A DNA stretch of 13,177 nucleotides. Origin: Oxalobacteraceae bacterium. Its GTDB lineage: Bacteria > Pseudomonadota > Gammaproteobacteria > Burkholderiales > Burkholderiaceae_D. Shown piece by piece: positions 8,540-13,177 of the stretch; the first letter of the stretch is position 1; each line of letters starts with the position of its first letter. Below the pieces are notes generated by a model. That model searched no databases. It was not told the origin of the DNA and saw nothing but the letters and a program-made list of their open reading frames with translations. The stretch lies in assembly GCA_027485535.1 (NCBI GenBank), contig JAIXQV010000266.1, positions 1 through 13,177 on the forward strand, given 5' to 3'. A program made the position numbers and the translations under genes.

Positions 8540-8881
8540 TACCATCTCCTTGATTGTTAGGATTTCAAACGTCCCTGCTTGATTTTTCCTAGAACTTTGA
8601 GCGATGCTGTTTGGCTTTGCTCAAACTTTTCAAGCACGGAGTCAGTTTAGAAAGTTCGCGCGATGACTCAATAGGTGTTAAGGTTTTCGTAACGGCTCCT
8701 AATTATGCTTGCCTTAAATATCAATTACTTGCTCGTATCTGCATGAATCAGCGACCGGTGGCCGCACCTAAAGGGTGCCGAATAGTGCGGTCTGCTCGAT
8801 CCAGACAATTGATGATGGATTTACCGGTTGGCGCCAGAGTGGCTCAGTTACAATCCCTTGCAGACTTGAGATGAGGTGGTG
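8540..8881. other. Divergent intergenic region between rpfF and carbonic anhydrase
   Basis: About 340 bp separate the divergent starts. A TTG-initiated open frame (8611-8874) has no ribosome site and no recognisable motif, so I do not call it a gene. The region must hold the promoters of both flanking genes. A candidate for the carbonic anhydrase is described at 8828-8854. I could not find a confident promoter for rpfF. Confidence 0.5.
8828..8854 (+). promoter_or_regulatory. Candidate promoter of the carbonic anhydrase (sigma-54-like or sigma-70)
   Basis: TTGGCGCCAGAGTGGCT (8828-8844) keeps the obligatory GG-N10-GC of sigma-54 promoters (GG at 8830-8831, GC at 8842-8843) and differs from YTGGCACGRNNNTTGCW at three defined positions. 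An overlapping TACAAT (8849-8854) is a good sigma-70 -10 box but has no good -35 at the right spacing. Either would start transcription roughly 20-30 nt before the gene. No upstream activator site was recognised. Confidence 0.3.
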
Positions 8882-9550
8882 ATGACTGATAAAAATTTAT
8901 TCGACAAGGCGCTCGGTCAGTTGGTCGAGAATAATCGACAGTGGGCAGCGTCGATGATTGAGCAGGATCCCGATTTTTTCAGTAATCTGGTATCACAGCA
9001 GGCGCCGGAATATCTCTGGATCGGATGCTCGGACAGTCGTGTGCCCGCTAATTCCATTGTGGGTTTAGATCCGGGCGAGCTTTTCGTACACCGGAATGTA
9101 GCTAATGTAGTAGTTCACACTGACCTCAATAGTTTGTCGGTGCTGCAGTTCGCGATTGACCTGCTTGGGGTCAAGCATGTAATGGTGGTCGGTCATTACG
9201 GTTGCTCGGGCGTCCAATGCGCGATGGAGGGGAAGCGAGTCGGTCTTGCAGATAACTGGTTACGCCATGTGCAAGATGTGTTCCAAAAACACGAGCATTT
9301 GTTACCTGATTCGATGGATGACATAGCCAGACATAACCGGCTGTGCGAATTGAATGTGATTGAGCAGGTATTGAATGTCTGTCAGACCACCATCGTGCAA
9401 GATGCGTGGGAGCGAGGCCAGGACTTGACCATTCATGGTTGGGTTTACAGCTTGGATGATGGCTTGGTCAGAGATTTAGGTATGTCGGTTGGTGCTGCGC
9501 ATGAACTAATGCCGCAGATGCGGGAATCGCTGGCACAGTATCAACGCTGA
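8882..9550 (+). CDS. can: Beta-class carbonic anhydrase (Can type)
   Basis: This zinc enzyme interconverts CO2 and bicarbonate in the cytoplasm and supplies bicarbonate to carboxylases such as acetyl-CoA carboxylase. The zinc ligands are Cys49, Asp51 (WIGCSDSRVP, with Arg53 pairing to Asp51), His105 and Cys108 (GHYGCSGV). All four are offset by exactly +7 from the E. coli Can ligands (42, 44, 98, 101). The length of 222 aa fits the family. GTG codons at 8876 and 8879 precede the ATG at 8882; the AGG at 8874-8876 is 5 nt from the ATG, which is the better start. It is alone on the plus strand, divergent from rpfF and convergent with panB. No clear terminator follows it. The family call is certain; any link to DSF synthesis is speculative. 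Confidence 0.95.
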   Translation: MTDKNLFDKALGQLVENNRQWAASMIEQDPDFFSNLVSQQAPEYLWIGCSDSRVPANSIVGLDPGELFVHRNVANVVVHTDLNSLSVLQFAIDLLGVKHVMVVGHYGCSGVQCAMEGKRVGLADNWLRHVQDVFQKHEHLLPDSMDDIARHNRLCELNVIEQVLNVCQTTIVQDAWERGQDLTIHGWVYSLDDGLVRDLGMSVGAAHELMPQMRESLAQYQR

Positions 9551-9566
9551 TAAATATCAATGCTGA
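9539..9566 (+). repeat. Imperfect tandem duplication at the carbonic anhydrase stop codon
   Basis: TATCAACGCTGA (9539-9550, the last codons and stop of the carbonic anhydrase) is repeated as TATCAATGCTGA (9555-9566), 11 of 12 bases identical with a 16-nt period. Looser relatives (ATCA then GCTG) recur at 9659-9671 and 9679-9691 in the gap before panB. No role is evident. Confidence 0.4.
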
Positions 9567-9699
9567 GAAATTTTGAGACTGATAGGCACCGAGGCTTATA
9601 GCCATCAATCCTCAAAAGTGGCGAGGCTGAGAAGCACAAACGCTCGGACCGTATTCACTATCAACCAGCTGCCTACGCATCAGAACGGCTGTCTATCGA

Positions 9700-10518
9700 T
9701 CAGAAACTATGCTCGGCAGCCGGGAATGCGCGCTGCTTCACGGCGTCGACATAGGCGCGGATTGCGTCGATCACGCTGCCTTGTCCCTGCATGAAATCCC
9801 GCACAAATTTTGGTCGTCGACCTGGGAAGGCACCTAGCATGTCGTGCATCACTAGCACCTGACCCGAGCAGTCAACACCCGCGCCAATGCCGATGGTGGG
9901 TATCGCCAGTTTGGCGGTAACTTCTGCGGCTAAAGCTGCGGGAATCGCTTCGAGCACCAGCATCGCCGCGCCGGCTGCTTGTAGTGCCAGTGCGTCAGCG
10001 ATCAGGCGTTGTGCCTCATCCTCTTTTCGAGCCTGAACTCGGAAGCCCCCAAGTTGATGTACCGATTGTGGTGTCAGCCCCAGGTGCGCGCATACTGGTA
10101 TGCCGCGTGCGACCAGCATTTGTACCGTCGGCAGTAGCCAATCACCGCCCTCGAGTTTGACCATTTCAGCGCCCGCGCGCATCAGCACGGTCGCGTTATC
10201 CATGGCTTGCTGCGGTGTGTGATAACTGCCAAACGGCATATCCGCAATCAGGAGAGGGCGCTTGGCGCCACGCGCAACGCAATCGGTGTGGTACGCAATA
10301 TGATCAAGGGTCACCGGCAGGGTAGTGGGATGTCCTTGTACCACCATACCCATTGAGTCACCGATCAGCAGCGCATCAACACCGCATTGATCCATCAGCG
10401 CGGAAAAACTCGCGTCATAGCAAGTGAGCATCGCAATTTTTTCGCCGCTGGCGCGCATTTTCTCAAGCGTCGTGAGTGTTACTTTTGACGGCGTTGTGCT
10501 GGATGACTCGGACATCAT
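9700..10518 (-). CDS. panB: 3-methyl-2-oxobutanoate hydroxymethyltransferase (ketopantoate synthase)
   Basis: PanB transfers a hydroxymethyl group from 5,10-methylene-tetrahydrofolate to 2-oxoisovalerate, the first committed step to pantothenate and CoA. The 272-aa product has the TIM-barrel motifs MLTCYDASFSA, IGDSMGM, IADMPFGSY, VKLEGG and IGIGAG. The magnesium ligands Asp54, Asp93 and Glu123 and the catalytic Glu190 are all offset by +9 from E. coli PanB (45, 84, 114, 181). The start overlaps the stop of the upstream kinase as TAATG, so translation is probably coupled; GGGG lies 4 nt before the first ATG and 7 nt before a second ATG at 10515. It is the last gene of the minus-strand operon, and panC is not in the window. 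Its folate cofactor connects it to folK in the same operon. Confidence 0.97.
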   Translation of the reverse strand: MMSESSSTTPSKVTLTTLEKMRASGEKIAMLTCYDASFSALMDQCGVDALLIGDSMGMVVQGHPTTLPVTLDHIAYHTDCVARGAKRPLLIADMPFGSYHTPQQAMDNATVLMRAGAEMVKLEGGDWLLPTVQMLVARGIPVCAHLGLTPQSVHQLGGFRVQARKEDEAQRLIADALALQAAGAAMLVLEAIPAALAAEVTAKLAIPTIGIGAGVDCSGQVLVMHDMLGAFPGRRPKFVRDFMQGQGSVIDAIRAYVDAVKQRAFPAAEHSF

Positions 10519-11159
10519 TATTCCCCGCGGTTGAAGAATTCGCGTTTCCCACGCATGCCTGCAATCCGTTCCAAGAGCAGGGCGAAGTCATCGGTACGCT
10601 CAATCGGATTGAGGTGCTCTGCATTGACCATCAGTAGCGGGGATGTATCGTAGTGATGAAAGAAGCGGCTGTAACTTTCGCACAAGCGCTGCAGATAAGA
10701 TTCTGAGATGCCTGATTCCATCGGTATGCCCCGGCGCCGGATACGCTCCGCCAAGGTCGACGGCGCGGCTTGCAGATAAATCACTAAATCGGGACGTGGC
10801 GCTTGCTGTGTCAGATGATCAAACATCTGGCGGTAAAGGTTGAGCTCGTCATCGGCCAGCGTCAACGTCGCAAAAATAGGATCTTTCTCCAGCAAGAAAT
10901 CGGAGACAACCGGTGCAGAAAACAGATCGGTTTGCGCAAGGTCACGCAATTGGTGCATACGCTGAAACAGAAAAAACATCTGTGTCGGCAGCGCGTAGCG
11001 TGTCGAGTCGCGATAGAAGCGCTCGAGGAAGGGGTTTTCTTGCGGCTGCTCCAAGAGTGGCTGTGCCCCCGTCTCTGCCGCAATACGGCGCGCCAGGCTG
11101 GTCTTGCCGACGCCGATGGGCCCCTCAACAACGATGTAGCGGTATTTTTCCAAGTTCAT
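10518..11159 (-). CDS. Deoxynucleoside kinase (dGK/dAK-type)
   Basis: This enzyme phosphorylates salvaged deoxynucleosides with ATP. The 213-aa product begins with a Walker A loop, VEGPIGVGKTSLA (residues 11-23). It has the segment SDFLLEKDPIF, which corresponds to the substrate/phosphate-contact motif of deoxyguanosine/deoxyadenosine kinases, and an Arg-rich lid (ERIRRRGIPME). The family is about 200-220 aa, so the gene is complete. Which base it prefers cannot be read from sequence. It lies 26 bp after folK and overlaps panB by one base. No good ribosome site precedes its ATG, so translation may depend on folK. The position between folK and panB is typical of Burkholderiales. Confidence 0.9.
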   Translation of the reverse strand: MNLEKYRYIVVEGPIGVGKTSLARRIAAETGAQPLLEQPQENPFLERFYRDSTRYALPTQMFFLFQRMHQLRDLAQTDLFSAPVVSDFLLEKDPIFATLTLADDELNLYRQMFDHLTQQAPRPDLVIYLQAAPSTLAERIRRRGIPMESGISESYLQRLCESYSRFFHHYDTSPLLMVNAEHLNPIERTDDFALLLERIAGMRGKREFFNRGE

Positions 11160-11185
11160 AGACGTTGATGATACGTCATGGTGTC

Positions 11186-11680
11186 TTAGCGATCAGAACC
11201 TAGTTTTTCAATCGCCTGATTCCCAACCAAGGCTAGCAGCGGCGCGATCTGCCCTAGGCCGGGAATTTCCAGATTCGGACTCAGTTCATGCAACGGCAGC
11301 AGAACAAAGGCCCGGTTTCCCATGCGCGGATGGGGGACCTCAAGTACCTCATCACGGATGGTGTCACTGCCGAATACCAGCAGATCCAAATCGAGGGTTC
11401 GGGGCGCATTACGAAAGGGTCTTTCGCGACCGAAACTGTGTTCGATGCGCTGCAATTCAGCCAGCAGCGTGTGCGCATCAAGCTGCGTCTCCAGATGCAC
11501 GGCCGCGTTGACGAAGTCGTCACCTGTGGCATCAATCGGCGCGGTGCGATACAAAGAGGAGCAGGCGCTTAGCCTTGTTTGCGGTAGCTGAGCGAGTAAA
11601 TCGATGGCGATGCGCACTGAGTGCGCTGCATCACCAAGATTGGCGCCGAGGCCGATGTAGGCGGATACGGTTCCCATCAT
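11186..11680 (-). CDS. folK: 6-hydroxymethyl-7,8-dihydropterin pyrophosphokinase (HPPK)
   Basis: FolK transfers pyrophosphate from ATP to 6-hydroxymethyl-dihydropterin, the step before dihydropteroate synthase in folate synthesis. The 164-aa product is of usual length. It starts with IGLGANLGD and contains the HPPK signature RPFRNAPRTLDLDLL at 87-101, with magnesium-binding Asp97 and Asp99. HPRMGNRAFVLLPL follows. The start codon overlaps the pcnB stop as ATGA, indicating translational coupling; a second ATG directly follows at 11677, and AAGG lies about 9 nt upstream of the first. No other folate gene is in view. Confidence 0.97.
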   Translation of the reverse strand: MMGTVSAYIGLGANLGDAAHSVRIAIDLLAQLPQTRLSACSSLYRTAPIDATGDDFVNAAVHLETQLDAHTLLAELQRIEHSFGRERPFRNAPRTLDLDLLVFGSDTIRDEVLEVPHPRMGNRAFVLLPLHELSPNLEIPGLGQIAPLLALVGNQAIEKLGSDR

Positions 11681-13071
11681 TCAGTACTACCTTCAGTACC
11701 ACCTGCAGCACTGCTCTCAGTAGCGCCATCTGCGCCGCTTTTGCCACGGCCTCGACCACTTCGGCGCCGGCGCCGCTTGGCAGCGGGTTTGTCGGTCTCG
11801 CCGGGTTTGCGTGTCAGCAGTGCCTCACGCTGCGGCCCATCGGCCGCCATGAAATCAGTCCACCACTCACCCAGTTCGGCTTCGATTTCGCCAGAGGCGC
11901 AGCGCAGCAGCAGAAAATCATAGCCAGCGCGCAACCTGGGGTGCTCGAGTAATTTGTACGGCGATTTACCAACCCGTCGCTCAAAGCGAGGTTGCATGGC
12001 CCAGATATCACGCATGTCAGTGGCGATGCGGCGTTGAATCGCCAGCTGTTCGGTTTGACCATCGAGTACATCATCGGCTGCCAAGTGCAGTGCTGGGATA
12101 GGCGCCTCGCCAGCCGCCTTGTACGCCTCCCACCGCTCCAGTACCTGATGCCAAAGCAGCGATGCGAACAGAAAGCCGGGCGATACAGTCTTGCCCTCGC
12201 GAACCCGCTGATCAGTGTTGTTGAGTGCAAGCGCCACGAAGCGCTCGCCCAATGGCTGCTCGAGTACGACATCGAGTAAAGGTAGCAAGCCGTGATGTAG
12301 TCCCTGTTTACGCAACTGCTGCAGACAGGCCATGGCATGCCCACTCATCAGCAGCTTGAGCATTTCGTCGAATACGCGCGCTGCGGGCACGTTATTGATC
12401 AGCGGCGCCATCACTTTGATCGGTGAACGTGTTGGCGGGGCAATCGAGAAGCCGAGTTTCGCCGCAAACCGCACGACGCGCAGCATACGCACCGGATCTT
12501 CACGATAGCGCGCTTCTGGCACCCCGATGATACGCAGCGTTTTGCTCCGAATATCTTTCATACCACCGTGATAATCGAGCACCTGCTCACGCGCAGGATC
12601 GTAGTACATGGCGTTCACGGTGAAATCACGGCGCTCGGCATCTTCATGCTGCTCACCAAAAGTGTTGTCACGTAGTACGCGACCATGCGCATCTTTGGGT
12701 GCTTCATCGGTTGATGCGCCGCGAAAGGTAGTCACTTCAATCAGATCTTGGCCAAACATCACATGCACAATCTGAAAGCGCCGACCAATGATGAAAGCGC
12801 GCCGGAATAGTCGCTTCACCTCTTCCGGTGTGGCATTGGTCGCTACGTCGAAATCTTTAGGCCGGTACCCGAGCAGTAGATCACGTACGGCGCCGCCAAC
12901 AATGAAAGCTTTGAACCCCGCTTGTTGCAGGCTCTGCGTGACTCGAATCGCATTCTGTGACACATCCTCAAGCAAGATACCGTGCGCAGATTTTTCATAG
13001 ATATCCGGCGCGACCGCATTGCCGGCAGCAGATCCGCTACCGAGAATTCGACGAATCAATTTTCTGATCAT
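11677..13071 (-). CDS. pcnB: Poly(A) polymerase I (PcnB)
   Basis: PcnB adds 3' poly(A) tails that mark bacterial RNAs for decay. The 464-aa product has the nucleotidyltransferase core FIVGGAVRDLLLG (about 56-68) and KDFDVAT with catalytic Asp73 and Asp75. RRAFIIGRRFQIVHV is typical of poly(A) polymerases rather than CCA-adding enzymes. RRDFTVNAMYYDP and EDPVRMLRVVRFAAKLGF complete the head and neck domains. The last 35 or so residues are a disordered tail with a basic patch (AKRRRRRSGRGRGKSG) followed by Gly/Ser/Glu repeats, probably for RNA or degradosome contact. The start overlaps the stop of the upstream HAD gene (ATGA) and the end overlaps folK, so the operon is tightly coupled. The family call is firm; a CCA-adding role is unlikely. 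Confidence 0.95.
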   Translation of the reverse strand: MIRKLIRRILGSGSAAGNAVAPDIYEKSAHGILLEDVSQNAIRVTQSLQQAGFKAFIVGGAVRDLLLGYRPKDFDVATNATPEEVKRLFRRAFIIGRRFQIVHVMFGQDLIEVTTFRGASTDEAPKDAHGRVLRDNTFGEQHEDAERRDFTVNAMYYDPAREQVLDYHGGMKDIRSKTLRIIGVPEARYREDPVRMLRVVRFAAKLGFSIAPPTRSPIKVMAPLINNVPAARVFDEMLKLLMSGHAMACLQQLRKQGLHHGLLPLLDVVLEQPLGERFVALALNNTDQRVREGKTVSPGFLFASLLWHQVLERWEAYKAAGEAPIPALHLAADDVLDGQTEQLAIQRRIATDMRDIWAMQPRFERRVGKSPYKLLEHPRLRAGYDFLLLRCASGEIEAELGEWWTDFMAADGPQREALLTRKPGETDKPAAKRRRRRSGRGRGKSGADGATESSAAGGTEGSTE

Positions 13072-13177
13072 GCGTCGTTCACCGGGAAAAGTTGCAGCAC
13101 GGGCCAGCCTTGGTTGTTCGCATGACTTGCCAATGCAGCATTCGGATTAGTGGCTACCGGATGGGTGACCACCGACA
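13068..13177 (-). CDS. HAD-IB family hydrolase, C-terminal 35 residues only
   Basis: Only the 3' end is in the window; the gene continues past 13177. The readable tail runs from SVVTHPVATNPNAALA to GWPVLQLFPVNDA and stops at TGA (13070-13068), overlapping the pcnB ATG. The pattern of a Pro-Val-Ala-x-Asn-Pro stretch followed by Gly-Trp-Pro-Val-Leu is typical of the end of SerB-like HAD-IB phosphatases. A HAD hydrolase is the usual gene before pcnB in Burkholderiales. The catalytic residues are outside the window, so activity and substrate cannot be judged. Confidence 0.7.
   Translation of the reverse strand, partial: SVVTHPVATNPNAALASHANNQGWPVLQLFPVNDA

Noticed and set aside
8611..8874. 87-aa open frame between rpfF and the carbonic anhydrase
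   Set aside because: It starts with TTG, has no ribosome site and an unconvincing amino-acid mix, and covers the region expected to hold two divergent promoters.
9573..9794. 73-aa open frame overlapping the panB 3' end
   Set aside because: It overlaps certain panB coding sequence in antisense, has no ribosome site and reads as low-quality protein.

Overview
The window looks like a betaproteobacterial chromosome segment, most likely Burkholderiales. From general knowledge, a minus-strand run HAD hydrolase - pcnB - folK - deoxynucleoside kinase - panB lying near grpE-dnaK-dnaJ is common in that order. Base composition is moderate and uneven: about 55% G+C in a sampled stretch of pcnB, about 37% in a sampled stretch near the 3' end of the sensor kinase gene. 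Genus cannot be read from the sequence.

Region 1 (1-3973, plus strand) is the Hsp70 chaperone locus grpE-dnaK-dnaJ. A well-matched sigma-32-type heat-shock promoter overlaps the grpE stop codon and would drive dnaK. Two hairpins, the second a canonical intrinsic terminator, lie between dnaK and dnaJ. An 11-bp-stem terminator closes the block after dnaJ.

Region 2 (about 3974-9699) is an accessory segment between two housekeeping blocks. It is a diffusible signal factor (DSF) quorum-sensing locus with an unusual layout. On the plus strand are an RpfC-type hybrid sensor kinase (884 aa, with an extra degenerate receiver-like domain) and a 215-aa haem-oxygenase-like protein with candidate di-iron ligands. 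Convergent to them on the minus strand is a clear RpfF DSF synthase. The two arms meet at a 10-bp perfect hairpin. No rpfG (HD-GYP) or rpfB is present in the window. A beta-carbonic anhydrase follows, diverging from rpfF across about 340 bp that contain no convincing gene.

Region 3 (9700-13177, minus strand) is a tightly packed operon: the 3' end of a HAD-IB hydrolase, pcnB, folK, a deoxynucleoside kinase and panB. Three of its four junctions are overlapping stop/start codons. Two genes serve vitamin pathways (folate, pantothenate); the others serve RNA 3'-end turnover and nucleotide salvage.

The most interesting point is the haem-oxygenase-like putative di-iron protein between the DSF sensor and the DSF synthase. 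Some members of that superfamily act on medium-chain fatty acids, and DSF signals are C12-type 2-enoic acids, so a role in tailoring or removing the signal is a reasonable but untested inference.
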